Shown piece after piece: positions 50,622-59,358 of a stretch of 64,000 nt of DNA. Both the position numbers and the translations under genes were made by a program. Source of the DNA: Duganella sp. CF517 (GTDB taxonomy: Bacteria > Pseudomonadota > Gammaproteobacteria > Burkholderiales > Burkholderiaceae_D); the NCBI RefSeq assembly GCF_900110275.1, contig NZ_FODC01000001.1:62001-126000 (forward strand), in the 5' to 3' direction. The notes below the pieces were generated by a model. It had not been told where the DNA came from and ran no database searches. It saw only the letters and a program-made list of their open reading frames with translations. The first letter of the stretch is position 1; each line of letters opens with the position of its first letter.

Positions 50622-50638
50622 TTGGATATTTTATACAA
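50622..50638. promoter_or_regulatory. candidate GntR operator upstream of the DapA-family gene
   Basis: TTGGATATTTTATACAA reads as TTGnATAnnnTATnCAA, the form of FCD-GntR operators with a TTG...CAA frame. It is 60 bases upstream of the ATG, where a promoter would be, and shares TTTATAC with the palindrome before the GntR gene. Confidence 0.5.
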
Positions 50639-50706
50639 TCTCGAAAACGAAGAACGAACCACATCACCGCAAAGCTTTGATTTCTATGGGAATTTACGAT
50701 TCACGC

Positions 50707-51612
50707 TTACCGGTCCCAGGGTGGAGTCCCCGAAAATTCCTCCGCCAGGAAGTCGATCATCACGCGCACCTTGGCGCTCAGGTGGCGCCGGCTGGGATAC
50801 ACCGCCAGCACGTCGATGTCGGGCAAACGATAGTCGGGCAACACGCGCACCAAGCGCCCTGCCTTCAGGTCGGCGCCGATCAAAAAGGTCGGTTGCCAGA
50901 TCACGCCGCCGCCGGCGACGGCCACGGCCCGCGCCGTATCGCCGTTATTGGTGTGCATGGGGCAGTTGACCTTGACCACATCGGCCTGCCCCAGTTGATT
51001 GCTGAAGTGCCATTCGTCGGCCGTCGCCGCGTAGCGGTAGCCGATGCAGCGATGCGCCGCCAAGTCCTGGGGCACCTGCGGCACGCCATGTTTTTCGAGA
51101 TAGGCCGGCGCGGCGCAGCAGATATTCTGCGACGTGGCCAGCTTGCGCGCCGCGTGCGAAGCCGAGCCGGAGCGCGAGATGCGGATCGCCAGGTCGTAGC
51201 CCTCCTCGACGATATCGACCACCCGGTCGCTCAAGGCCACCTCCAGTTCGACGCCGGGGTGCCGGTGCATGAACTTGCCCCACAACGGCGCCAGCTGCAG
51301 CACGCCGAAACTGAGCGGCGCGTTCAGCCGCAGCAGGCCGCGCGGCGTCATCGACGTCGACGACGCGATCGCCTCGACCTCGGCCATATCCTCGACTATC
51401 GTCTTGGCCCGCTCGTAGAGCGCGTCGCCGCTTTCGGTCAGCGACATCTTGCGCGAACTGCGGTTGAGCAGCCGGGTGCCCAGATGGCTTTCCAGGTCGG
51501 CGATGATGCGCGTGACATTGGCCGGCGACGTATCGAGGGCGTCGGCCGCCCGCGCGAAACCGTTCTTGCGCACCACCTCGACGAACACTTCCATCGCCCG
51601 CAACCTGTCCAT
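50707..51612 (-). CDS. LysR-family regulator
   Basis: 301 residues. The LysR winged helix is clear (MDRLRAMEVFVEVVRKNGFARAADALDTSPANVTRIIADLE over about 1-42) followed by the two-lobed effector domain (about 90-295) of the DsdC/AaeR-like group (RGLLRLNAPLSFG, DLAIRISRSG). ATG 51612 with GGAGG upstream was chosen over a longer frame. It is divergent from the short-chain dehydrogenase gene at 51723, 110 bases away, and is its likely regulator. Confidence 0.9.
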   Translation of the reverse strand: MDRLRAMEVFVEVVRKNGFARAADALDTSPANVTRIIADLESHLGTRLLNRSSRKMSLTESGDALYERAKTIVEDMAEVEAIASSTSMTPRGLLRLNAPLSFGVLQLAPLWGKFMHRHPGVELEVALSDRVVDIVEEGYDLAIRISRSGSASHAARKLATSQNICCAAPAYLEKHGVPQVPQDLAAHRCIGYRYAATADEWHFSNQLGQADVVKVNCPMHTNNGDTARAVAVAGGGVIWQPTFLIGADLKAGRLVRVLPDYRLPDIDVLAVYPSRRHLSAKVRVMIDFLAEEFSGTPPWDR

Positions 51613-51623
51613 GTGGCCTCCAT

Positions 51624-51642
51624 TATTCAGAAAACCTGAATA
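51624..51642. promoter_or_regulatory. inverted repeat between the LysR and SDR genes
   Basis: TATTCAG (51624-51630), AAAAC, CTGAATA (51636-51642): perfect 7-base arms, 12 bases from the LysR start. A second weaker repeat TTGAT-N7-ATCAA is at 51663-51679. They are candidate autorepression and activation sites of the LysR protein. Confidence 0.5.
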
Positions 51643-51722
51643 TATCACCAATAAGCAAGGCTTTGATTGCCCGGATCAATAATCCTATAGTGGCTTCACA
51701 CCCACTCATTTGGAGAACCACC

Positions 51723-52472
51723 ATGAAACGCTTTGAAAACAAAACAGTCCTCGTCACCGGCGGCAACAGCGGCATCGGCCTGGCGACCGCCATGCAATTT
51801 GCCAACGAAGGCGCGCGCGTCATCATCACCGGGCGCGATGCGGTCACGCTGGAAACCGCCCGCCAGCAATTGGGCGGCAACGCGATCGCCGTGCGCAACG
51901 ACCAGGGCGATACCAAGGACGCCGCGGCGCTGGCCGCCACGCTGAAGGAACAGGGCATCACGCTCGACGCGCTGTTCCTCAACGCGGGCGTGGCCAAGTT
52001 CGCGCCGTTCGCCGACATCGACGAGGCGCTGTGGGACAACACCTTCAACGTTAATGTCAAAGGCGCCTATTTCACGATCCAGGCGTTGACGCCGCTGTTC
52101 AATCGCGGCGCGGCGGTGGTGTTGAACGGTTCGATCAACGCCCACATCGGCATGCCCAGCTCGTCGGTCTACGCCGCCAGCAAGGCCGCGCTGATCTCGT
52201 TCGCCAAGACGCTGTCGGCCGAGCTGCTCGATCGTGGCGTGCGCGTCAACGTGGTCAGCCCCGGGCCGGTGTCGACGCCGCTGTATGGCCGCCTCGGCCT
52301 GCCCGACGCGCAACTGAGCGACATGGCCGCCGGCATCGCGCAACAGATCCCGCTGAAACGCTTCGGCACGCCGGACGAGATCGCCGGCGCGGTGCTCTAC
52401 CTGTCCTCGCCCGAGGCCGCCTTTGTCGTCGGCACGGAGCTGATCATCGACGGCGGCATGAGCCAGCTGTAA
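51723..52472 (+). CDS. short-chain dehydrogenase/reductase (classical SDR)
   Basis: 249 residues. Rossmann motif TGGNSGIG near 12, NAG in LFLNAGVAKF, catalytic Ser in VVLNGSINAH and YAASK (YxxxK). The C-terminal IDGGMSQL is typical of glucose-dehydrogenase-like and FabG-like SDRs. ITGRDAVT suggests NADP preference through the Arg after strand 2. ATG 51723 follows GGAGAACC. It is divergent from the LysR regulator and convergent with the aldose epimerase gene. The substrate is unknown. Confidence 0.87.
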   Translation: MKRFENKTVLVTGGNSGIGLATAMQFANEGARVIITGRDAVTLETARQQLGGNAIAVRNDQGDTKDAAALAATLKEQGITLDALFLNAGVAKFAPFADIDEALWDNTFNVNVKGAYFTIQALTPLFNRGAAVVLNGSINAHIGMPSSSVYAASKAALISFAKTLSAELLDRGVRVNVVSPGPVSTPLYGRLGLPDAQLSDMAAGIAQQIPLKRFGTPDEIAGAVLYLSSPEAAFVVGTELIIDGGMSQL

Positions 52473-52478
52473 GCAAAG

Positions 52479-52504
52479 GCCGCGCCGCCGGACGGCGGCG
52501 CGGC
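52479..52504. terminator. bidirectional hairpin between convergent SDR and epimerase genes
   Basis: GCCGCGCCGCC (52479-52489), loop GGAC, GGCGGCGCGGC (52494-52504): an 11-bp perfect GC stem, 6 bases after the SDR stop and 10 bases beyond the epimerase stop on the other strand. It has no T-run on either side, but position and strength support a shared terminator. Confidence 0.65.
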
Positions 52505-52514
52505 TACGCCCGGA

Positions 52515-53705
52515 TTACTTACCGAGGGTATAGAAGTGCAGCACCGTGGTCTGCGAATAGTCGCGACCCGGGTCCACGCGCGTGGTCGGGAACGCCGACT
52601 GGTTCGGGCTGTCCGGATAGCCTTGCGCCTCGAAGCTGATCGATTGGTACTTGGTCAGCTTCTGCCCGCCCTTGCCGGTCACCTCGCCCTTGAGGAAGTT
52701 GCCGGTGTAGACCTGCATGCCCGGCTCGGTGGTGGCGATGGTCAGGCCGCGTCCCGACTGGCGGTCCTCGATCTTGACGGCCGGCTTGGGTTGCGCCGTC
52801 TTGCCGCCGCGAATCAGGTAGTTGTGATCGATGCCGCCGTTGGCCAGCGCCAGCTGCGGATGCTGCATGCGCACGCGCTCGGTGACGACGCCCGGGGTGC
52901 GGAAGTCGAACGGCGTGCCGGCCACCGGCAGCGGTTGCCCGGTCGGGATCAGCGTTTTATTCACCGGCAGGATGGCGTCCGATTCGATGGTCACCTCGGC
53001 ATCGGTGGCCAGGCGCGTGGCCGGGATGCCCGACAGGTTGAGCATGCTGTGCCAGGTCAGGTTGACCACGGTCGGCTTGTCGGTGCTGGCGCCGTAGCGG
53101 ATGGTCAAGTCGTTCTTGTTGTTAAGCTCGTAGGTCACGTCGGCCACCACGGTGCCGGGGAAGCCCTGGTCGCCATCGGGCGAGGTCAGGGTGAACGTCA
53201 CCGACGCCTTGTCGGCGGTCTGCTCGACGCTCTTGACCACCCAGTTGCGCTTGTCCCAGCCGATCGCGCCGCCGTGCAGCGTGTTGGGCGCCTCGTTGAC
53301 CGCCAGCGCGAATTTCTTGCCGTCGAGGGCGAAGCTGCCGTTGGCGATGCGGTTGGCGTAGCGGCCCACCGTCACGTTGGTGAAGCCCGGGGTCGTCTCG
53401 TAGCCGGCCAAGGTGTCGTAGCCGACCGCCAGGTCGGCGGCGTTGCCCTGCTTGTCCGGGAAGCGCAGACTCTGCACCGTGGCGCCATAGGAGATCAGCG
53501 TGGCCGACAGCCCGCCGGCGTTTTTCAAGACGATGGCCTCGACCTTGGCGCCATTCGACAGCGTGCCGAAGGGCATGCGCGACAGCGACACGCCGGCAGG
53601 CGCGGCCGGGTCGGAATTGTCGCGGGATGGCGTCTGGCCGCAGGCGCTGAGGCCGACCAGGGTGCTGAGCAGGAAAATCTTGGCGGGTCTGGTGGAAATA
53701 GTCAT
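52515..53705 (-). CDS. galM: aldose 1-epimerase, lipoprotein form
   Basis: 396 residues. The N-terminus ends in a lipobox (VGLSAC, Cys22), so the enzyme is lipid-anchored in the periplasm, unlike cytoplasmic GalM. Family motifs are complete: FTNVTVGRYANRIANGSF, NTLHGGAIGWDKRNW, VVNLTWHSMLNLSG with the catalytic His, NGGIDHNYLIRG and the catalytic Glu in SISFEAQGYPDSPNQ. It interconverts anomers of sugars released outside the cytoplasm. It lies downstream of the GH43 arabinanase on the same strand, 122 bases away, so arabinose or galactose is a likely substrate. Confidence 0.9.
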   Translation of the reverse strand: MTISTRPAKIFLLSTLVGLSACGQTPSRDNSDPAAPAGVSLSRMPFGTLSNGAKVEAIVLKNAGGLSATLISYGATVQSLRFPDKQGNAADLAVGYDTLAGYETTPGFTNVTVGRYANRIANGSFALDGKKFALAVNEAPNTLHGGAIGWDKRNWVVKSVEQTADKASVTFTLTSPDGDQGFPGTVVADVTYELNNKNDLTIRYGASTDKPTVVNLTWHSMLNLSGIPATRLATDAEVTIESDAILPVNKTLIPTGQPLPVAGTPFDFRTPGVVTERVRMQHPQLALANGGIDHNYLIRGGKTAQPKPAVKIEDRQSGRGLTIATTEPGMQVYTGNFLKGEVTGKGGQKLTKYQSISFEAQGYPDSPNQSAFPTTRVDPGRDYSQTTVLHFYTLGK

Positions 53706-53775
53706 GTGTAGGTGAGGTGTCCGTTAAAAAAGTAGGCGGCCGGCGGGTGCCGGCCATGCCTATGATAATTGCTGA

Positions 53776-53805
53776 GCCGGCCATTTGGCGCCCGGGAGGG
53801 CCGGC
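53776..53805 (-). terminator. candidate hairpin after the GH43 gene
   Basis: GCCGGCC (53776-53782) pairs with GGCCGGC (53799-53805) around a 16-base loop, 23 bases beyond the GH43 stop read leftward. No T-run. A weak terminator candidate that would uncouple galM from GH43. Confidence 0.35.
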
Positions 53806-53827
53806 ATCGGCATAAAAAAGTCCGGAC

Positions 53828-56167
53828 TTAGCGTGCGAGGCTGGAAATCTCCCCGTCCGTCAACGCCGAACCGTAGATCCGCAGATCGTCCATCGACCCT
53901 TTATATGGCGCGTCCCACCAGTTCACGCCCAGCGCGAACACGCCGGCGGTGGTGGTGAACACGTTGGGGAAGTTGAGGCCGCTGTAGCGCTTGGCGCCGT
54001 TGACGTAGATGTTGACGGCGCCGTTCTTGACGCTGAACGCCACGTGCGACCACTGCCCGACGGGGATGCTCATGCCCAGTCCGGCGTCGTACCACGCGGT
54101 GCCCGACCACAGCATGGTCGCGCCGCCGACGCCGTCGTGGCCCTTCGGCAGCAGGCTGATCCACGAGTCGCCGTTGCGGGCGCCGAAGAAGGTGGTGGTG
54201 AACGCGCTCAACTGGGCCGGCTTGAGCCACAGCGCCACCGTGTAGGTATTGCTGGCGATCAGGCCGTTCGGCAGGCGCACGCCGCTGGCGCCGTTGAACA
54301 CGGCCGCGCTGCCCTTCATGCCCGGCTCGTAGCCCAGGCTGCCGCCGCCGACATCGATCTTCGCGCCGATGACCGCGCCGGCGCCGAACGCGCCGGTCGC
54401 GTCGCCCAGGTTGCCGTCAAAGGTGTAATGGGCGATCATGCCGCCCAGCTTGCGCACGGTGACGGTAAACGACTTGGCCACCCTCGCCTGCCCCTTGGTG
54501 ATGGTGGCCGTCAACGTGACGGTCACATCGCTGGCCGGGCTGGTGACCTGGCCCGTGTTGCTCAGCACGCGCGGGTTCGACGACGTCCACGTGATGACGG
54601 CGTCGCGCGCGCCGCTGGTTGGCAAGGCCATGTCGCCGGTGACCGCGTTGGTGTTGCCGAGCGTAAGCTGGTCGGCGATGGCGTTCACCGCCTGCATGTC
54701 GCTGCGCGGAACCAGGCGGCTGCCCATGATGGAGACGCCGTCGCGCGAGGTCGCCGAGAACGTCATCACATGGCTTTGCGAGGTTTCATCCCACTGCTTG
54801 AGGAACACGCCTTTGAACGGCGGCGAACCGGGCAGGTTGATCTCGGCCTGGTTGGCGCCAAGCAGCGCCCACGAGCCGGTGACGGCGCCGCCGATCGTGC
54901 CGTTGGCGTTGAGCGTGATGAAACTCGATTTCTTGATGGTCGCCGAGATATCCTTGCCGTGGTTGACGAACATATAGTCGCCGAACACGAAGCCGCGCTG
55001 GACCGCTTCCAGGGTCTCGTTGGAATTGCGGTACGGCGCCACCACCGGCCAGCCATCGGCGTTCATGAACATCTGATGCACGCGCACTTGATGCTGCTCG
55101 CCCCGCTCCGGGAAGCGGGTGTGGAAAATCAGGAAGTGCTTGCCGGTGGCCGCATCGTAATAGGCCGAATTGTGGCCGGCCGAGACATAGCCGGTGCCGA
55201 TGCCGGCACCCGGCTCGCCCAGCTTGCGCTCGAACAGGAAGTTGCCCATGATTTTCACGCCGTACGGCGCGATCGACGCGTCGTCGAACAGCGGCTTGGA
55301 CGGATCGGCCTTGACGTTGGCCATGTCCACGCCCTGGGCGTCGTAGTAAGGGCCGTCCGGCGCGCTGGCGCGGGCCACCCGCATGTTGTAGCCGCCGGCC
55401 GCATCGAGGCCGCCGAACGACGTGAACATATAGTAGTACTGCGTGGCGGGGCTGTACATCACGTAGGCGCCCTCGATGCGGCTGTGATTGCCGCCCATCA
55501 AGCGCTTGCCGTAGCCCTGCCCCGGCAACGGCATGCCGTTGACCGGGTTCATGCGCATGATGAAGATGCCGCCCGAATACGAGCCGTAGATCATCCACAG
55601 CCTGCCGCCATTATCGAAGAACACGTTCGGATCGACGGTGTTCGGATGTTTCAGCGCGTCGTAGACGGTGCCGTCGTAGCTGGCCTGGCCCCACATGCCG
55701 GATTTGAGGAAGATGCCCTTGTTGACGTACGGCCCTTCGATCTTGTCGGCGACCGCGATCCCCATGGCCGAGCGCGGCGAATCGCCCTTGCAGGCGTTGT
55801 AATACATGTAGAACTTGCCGTCGGCCAGGCGGATCACGTCCGGCGCCCACAGCGTGCTCGTTTGCGCCCAGCTGAAGGTCTCCGCCAGTTCGGTGTAGAC
55901 GTTGCTCGAACCGTTCAGGAACAGCTTGTTGGTGGCGCTGACGGAGTCCGTCATCGGGCTCCAGCGCATCAAATCCTTGCTCTTGGCCGAGGCCAGATGG
56001 GAGCCGAAGACGTAATAGGTGCCGTCGGATTTGATGATGGACGGATCGTGGACGGAGGCGTTTAAAAAGGTCACCGGCGCCACAGGCGCCTGCGCGGCGG
56101 CGTGGATGGACAGCATGGATGAGGCCACCATAGCGGCGGCGCCCCACAGCGAGAAGGATTTGGTCAC
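53828..56167 (-). CDS. secreted GH43 endo-arabinanase-like enzyme with Ig-like and LamG domains
   Basis: 779 residues from GTG 56165-56167, which has GGAG 7 bases upstream and begins directly with a signal peptide (FSLWGAAAMVASSMLSIHAAAQA). The GH43 five-blade propeller (about 30-370) shows the three acids: base Asp41 in SVHDPSII, Asp179 in TVDPNVFF and acid Glu232 in SRIEGAYV. A C-terminal arabinanase beta domain, a bacterial Ig-like domain (about 505-595, WTSSNPRVLSNTGQV) and a LamG/concanavalin-like binding domain (about 600-775) follow. It would cut alpha-1,5-arabinan outside the cell. The longer upstream frame is not needed. Confidence 0.87.
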   Translation of the reverse strand: MTKSFSLWGAAAMVASSMLSIHAAAQAPVAPVTFLNASVHDPSIIKSDGTYYVFGSHLASAKSKDLMRWSPMTDSVSATNKLFLNGSSNVYTELAETFSWAQTSTLWAPDVIRLADGKFYMYYNACKGDSPRSAMGIAVADKIEGPYVNKGIFLKSGMWGQASYDGTVYDALKHPNTVDPNVFFDNGGRLWMIYGSYSGGIFIMRMNPVNGMPLPGQGYGKRLMGGNHSRIEGAYVMYSPATQYYYMFTSFGGLDAAGGYNMRVARASAPDGPYYDAQGVDMANVKADPSKPLFDDASIAPYGVKIMGNFLFERKLGEPGAGIGTGYVSAGHNSAYYDAATGKHFLIFHTRFPERGEQHQVRVHQMFMNADGWPVVAPYRNSNETLEAVQRGFVFGDYMFVNHGKDISATIKKSSFITLNANGTIGGAVTGSWALLGANQAEINLPGSPPFKGVFLKQWDETSQSHVMTFSATSRDGVSIMGSRLVPRSDMQAVNAIADQLTLGNTNAVTGDMALPTSGARDAVITWTSSNPRVLSNTGQVTSPASDVTVTLTATITKGQARVAKSFTVTVRKLGGMIAHYTFDGNLGDATGAFGAGAVIGAKIDVGGGSLGYEPGMKGSAAVFNGASGVRLPNGLIASNTYTVALWLKPAQLSAFTTTFFGARNGDSWISLLPKGHDGVGGATMLWSGTAWYDAGLGMSIPVGQWSHVAFSVKNGAVNIYVNGAKRYSGLNFPNVFTTTAGVFALGVNWWDAPYKGSMDDLRIYGSALTDGEISSLAR

Positions 56168-56350
56168 GTTCGTCTCCGTTGATATTTTTATCGTTTTACC
56201 CGCCAGCAATCCCGGACGCCCGCCTTGCCGGCTGAACGCCCCGTCGAATTCCATGGTCGGCTTTGCACGATATAGCGCTGGTATCGCCGTGTCCAATGAC
56301 CTTTTACGCCGCCGCGATAGCCAAACGGGCATCGACCACGGCAACGCGCA

Positions 56351-57259
56351 TCAACCCGGCTCGGCGAACAGCCCGGCCACCAACGCCCGCAGCCAGCGCC
56401 CGCCCTCGTCCTGGTGGTAACGGCGATGCCAGAACATATTCGTTTGCAGCACCGGCAACGGCAACGGCGAGTCGCTGTAGGCCAGGCCGAACGGGCCGGC
56501 GGCGCGCTCGGCGAGCTTGAGCGGCACCGTGGCCACCAGATCGGTGCCGGCCAGGATGTACGGCACGGCGGCGAAATGCGGCACGCTGAAGCCAGCGTCG
56601 ATGGCGATGCCGGCCTGCGTCAACGCCTGGTTGATGCCGTCGTACGGACTTTCCATCGAACTGACCCGCAAATGCCGCGCGGCCGCCAGCCGCGCCAGCG
56701 TGTGTTCGCCGTCGCCCAGCGCATGGCCGCGCCGGTACAGGCTGACGAAGTGCTGGCGGAACAGGCGGCGCTGGACCAGCACCTCCGGCGCGTCGTCGAA
56801 GGCGCCGACCGCCAGGTCGACGCGCCCGGCTTCCAGCGCGGCGCGCAAATCGGTCGTCCCGGCGCGCACCGTGTCGAGCGCCACGCCCGGCGCCACAGCG
56901 GCGCAGGCGTCGATCAGCCGGGGCATGAAATAGGTTTCGCCGACATCGGTCATGGCCAGCGTGAAGCGGCGCCGGCTGACGGCCGGATCGAACGCCGCCT
57001 GCGGCCGCAGCGCGCGCTCGACATGCAAGAGCGCCTCGGCCACCGGCCCGGCCATGCGCTGCGCGTACGGGGTCGGCTGCATGCCGTCGCTGGTGCGCAC
57101 GAACAGGTCGTCGCCAACGCTGCGGCGCAGCCGCGCCAGCGCGTTGCTGACGGCCGACTGCGTCAGCCGCAGGCGCTTGGCGGCCGAGGAAATCTGCCGC
57201 TCGCGGAACACTTCATGAAACACCAACAATAGATTCAGGTCGAGGTCGCGCAGGTCCAT
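56351..57259 (-). CDS. LysR-family regulator, probable regulator of hmgA
   Basis: 302 residues. N-terminal winged helix (MDLRDLDLNLLLVFHEVFRERQ, SAAKRLRLTQSAVSNALARLR, LFVRTSDGMQPT) of the NodD/PcpR-like LysR subgroup and a two-lobed effector domain (FTLAMTDVGETYFMPRL, GRVDLAVGAF, ILAGTDLVATVPL). It is divergent from homogentisate dioxygenase. The 105-bp gap holds a strong inverted repeat with LysR spacing, so control of tyrosine/phenylalanine breakdown is likely. Confidence 0.88.
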   Translation of the reverse strand: MDLRDLDLNLLLVFHEVFRERQISSAAKRLRLTQSAVSNALARLRRSVGDDLFVRTSDGMQPTPYAQRMAGPVAEALLHVERALRPQAAFDPAVSRRRFTLAMTDVGETYFMPRLIDACAAVAPGVALDTVRAGTTDLRAALEAGRVDLAVGAFDDAPEVLVQRRLFRQHFVSLYRRGHALGDGEHTLARLAAARHLRVSSMESPYDGINQALTQAGIAIDAGFSVPHFAAVPYILAGTDLVATVPLKLAERAAGPFGLAYSDSPLPLPVLQTNMFWHRRYHQDEGGRWLRALVAGLFAEPG

Positions 57260-57274
57260 GCCATCCTTTATTCA

Positions 57275-57309
57275 CGATGTAAATAGTCTCCATTCATCTA
57301 TTTATATCG
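57275..57309. promoter_or_regulatory. LysR-type operator between the regulator and hmgA
   Basis: CGATGTAAATAG (57275-57286), 11 bases, CTATTTATATCG (57298-57309): arms match at 11 of 12 positions. It starts 16 bases upstream of the LysR ATG and ends 56 bases before the hmgA start, the position of a LysR recognition site near a -35 box. Confidence 0.65.
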
Positions 57310-57364
57310 CAAAATCCGCGCGGCTGCACTACATTGTCTCGATACCACCTATCAAGGAGTCCGC

Positions 57365-58681
57365 GTGAACATCCCCCACCCTGCTGCCGGCTATCAATCC
57401 GGCTTCGGCAACGAATTCGCCACCGAGGCGCGGCCCGGGGCTTTGCCGCCGCACCAGAACTCACCGCAGCGCGCGCCGTACGGGTTGTACGCGGAACAGC
57501 TGTCCGGCACCGCGTTCACCGCGCCGCGCGCGCACAACCGGCGCAGCTGGCTGTATCGCATCCGGCCATCGGCGATGCACCAGCCGTTCCGGCAAATCGA
57601 CAACGGCCGCGTGGTCAGCCGCTTCGACCAGGTCGCCGCGCCGCCCAACCAGCTGCGCTGGGACCCGTTGCCGATGCCGCCCACCGGCACCGACTTCCTC
57701 GATGGCTGGGTCACCATGGCCGGCAGCGGCAACGTCGAGTCGCAATCGGGTTGCGCCATCCATCTGTACGCCGCCAACCGCGACATGGAAAACCGCTATT
57801 TCTACAACGCCGACGGCGAGTTGCTGATCGTTCCGCAACAAGGCCGGCTGCGCATCGCCACCGAACTGGGGCTGGTCGAGATCGAACCGCAGCAGATCGC
57901 CGTGGTGCCGCGCGGCGTGCGCTTCCAGGTAACGCTGCCCGACGGCGAGGCGCGCGGCTATATCTGCGAGAACTTCGGCGCCCTGCTGCGGTTGCCGGAC
58001 ATGGGACCGATCGGCGCCAACGGCCTGGCCAATCCGCGCGATTTCCTGACCCCGCGCGCCGCCTTCGAAGACCGCGAGGGCGACTTCGAGCTGGTGGCCA
58101 AGTTCGCCGGCAATCTGTGGAGCGCGCGCATCGGCCATTCGCCGCTGGACGTGGTGGCCTGGCACGGCAACTACGCGCCCTACAAATACGACCTGCGCCA
58201 CTTCAACGCGATCGGTTCGATCAGCTACGACCATCCGGACCCGTCGATCTTCCTGGTGCTGCAGGCGCCGTCCGACACCCCCGGCGTCGACACGCTGGAC
58301 TTCGTGATCTTCCCGCCGCGCTGGCTGGCGGCCGAGGACACGTTCCGTCCGCCCTGGTTCCACCGCAACGTCGCCAGCGAGTTCATGGGCCTGATCGAGG
58401 GCCAGTACGACGCCAAGTCGGAAGGCTTCCGGCCCGGTGGCGCCAGCCTGCACAACTGCATGAGCGGCCACGGCCCGGACGCGCCCACGTTCGAAAAGGC
58501 CAGCGCCGGCGACACCACGGTGCCGCACAAGATCGCCAACACCATGGCCTTCATGTTCGAGACGCGCGACGTGATCCGCCCCACCACCCACGCGCTGGCG
58601 TCGCCGCAGTTGCAGCCGGACTATTACCAGTGCTGGCAGGGCTTCAAGAAATACTACGACGACGGCGCAGAGCAAGCATGA
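57365..58681 (+). CDS. hmgA: homogentisate 1,2-dioxygenase
   Basis: 438 residues, the normal length. Starts at GTG 57365 with AAGGAG about 6 bases before it. The opening [19 protein letters not shown], the RIRPSAMH region, [16 protein letters not shown] and [23 protein letters not shown] with the Fe-binding His and Glu, and HGPD further on are characteristic. It opens the ring of homogentisate to maleylacetoacetate in tyrosine and phenylalanine breakdown. The usual partner fumarylacetoacetase is not downstream; instead the anti-sigma gene converges. Control by the divergent LysR is likely. Confidence 0.95.
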   Translation: MNIPHPAAGYQSGFGNEFATEARPGALPPHQNSPQRAPYGLYAEQLSGTAFTAPRAHNRRSWLYRIRPSAMHQPFRQIDNGRVVSRFDQVAAPPNQLRWDPLPMPPTGTDFLDGWVTMAGSGNVESQSGCAIHLYAANRDMENRYFYNADGELLIVPQQGRLRIATELGLVEIEPQQIAVVPRGVRFQVTLPDGEARGYICENFGALLRLPDMGPIGANGLANPRDFLTPRAAFEDREGDFELVAKFAGNLWSARIGHSPLDVVAWHGNYAPYKYDLRHFNAIGSISYDHPDPSIFLVLQAPSDTPGVDTLDFVIFPPRWLAAEDTFRPPWFHRNVASEFMGLIEGQYDAKSEGFRPGGASLHNCMSGHGPDAPTFEKASAGDTTVPHKIANTMAFMFETRDVIRPTTHALASPQLQPDYYQCWQGFKKYYDDGAEQA

Positions 58682-58716
58682 CCGTCAACGAAACCCGGCC
58701 TCCCCCCGGCGCAACG

Positions 58717-59358
58717 CTACCAGGCTAGCGCGCGCGGACCGAGTGCGCCCCCCACGGCGGTCGGAATCAGTATCCCCAGCAGATACCAGAAACCGACGAA
58801 CGCCGGACTCATTTCCGGGCAATGCAGGCAGTAGACCGCCGCCGCCGCCGCGCCGGCGGCGAAACCGGCCGCCGCGCCGGCCAGGCGCAATCGGGTCGGC
58901 GCACGTGCGCGCAGGATATGCAACGTGGCGGCCAGCGGCGGTAGGGACAACACGGCGATGAGCAGGGGGCAATAGCGCCACGTGCTGCCCCAGAACAAAT
59001 CCGCGCGCGCTTCGGGCGCCGCCAGCCATAGCGCGGCCGCCGCCACCGTCCACAGCGCCAGCACCGGGGCGGCCACGAACAACGGCAGCGCGCGCGTGCT
59101 GGCGCCGGGCGCCGCCAGGCGCTTGACCGCCAACCCGCCCGCGCCCGCCAGCGCCAGCGAGAACGCCAGCTTCAACCAGAACGCCGGCACCGTCATCTCC
59201 AGGCCAAGGTCCCGGCGCACGCCCAATATCGCCAGCATCAGCGCGGCGCTGGCCAGCAGGGCGCCGAGCAGCGGCAGCGCCGTGGCGCGCACCGGCCGGG
59301 CGCCCAGCGCCACGTCCGGGCCGCTCGACAACATGGTGATCAACTCGTCTGTCTTCAT
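58717..59358 (-). CDS. NrsF-type (DUF1109) membrane anti-sigma factor
   Basis: 213 residues with six membrane helices and a short cytoplasmic N-terminus (MKTDELITMLSSG), the DUF1109 layout. Two Cys in the loop YCLHCPEMSPAF near 177-180 match the conserved Cys pair reported as the sensing site in SigF/NrsF systems for metals such as chromium and cadmium. It overlaps the upstream ECF sigma gene by 4 bases, so both are translated together and it holds the sigma factor at the membrane. Confidence 0.85.
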   Translation of the reverse strand: MKTDELITMLSSGPDVALGARPVRATALPLLGALLASAALMLAILGVRRDLGLEMTVPAFWLKLAFSLALAGAGGLAVKRLAAPGASTRALPLFVAAPVLALWTVAAAALWLAAPEARADLFWGSTWRYCPLLIAVLSLPPLAATLHILRARAPTRLRLAGAAAGFAAGAAAAAVYCLHCPEMSPAFVGFWYLLGILIPTAVGGALGPRALAW

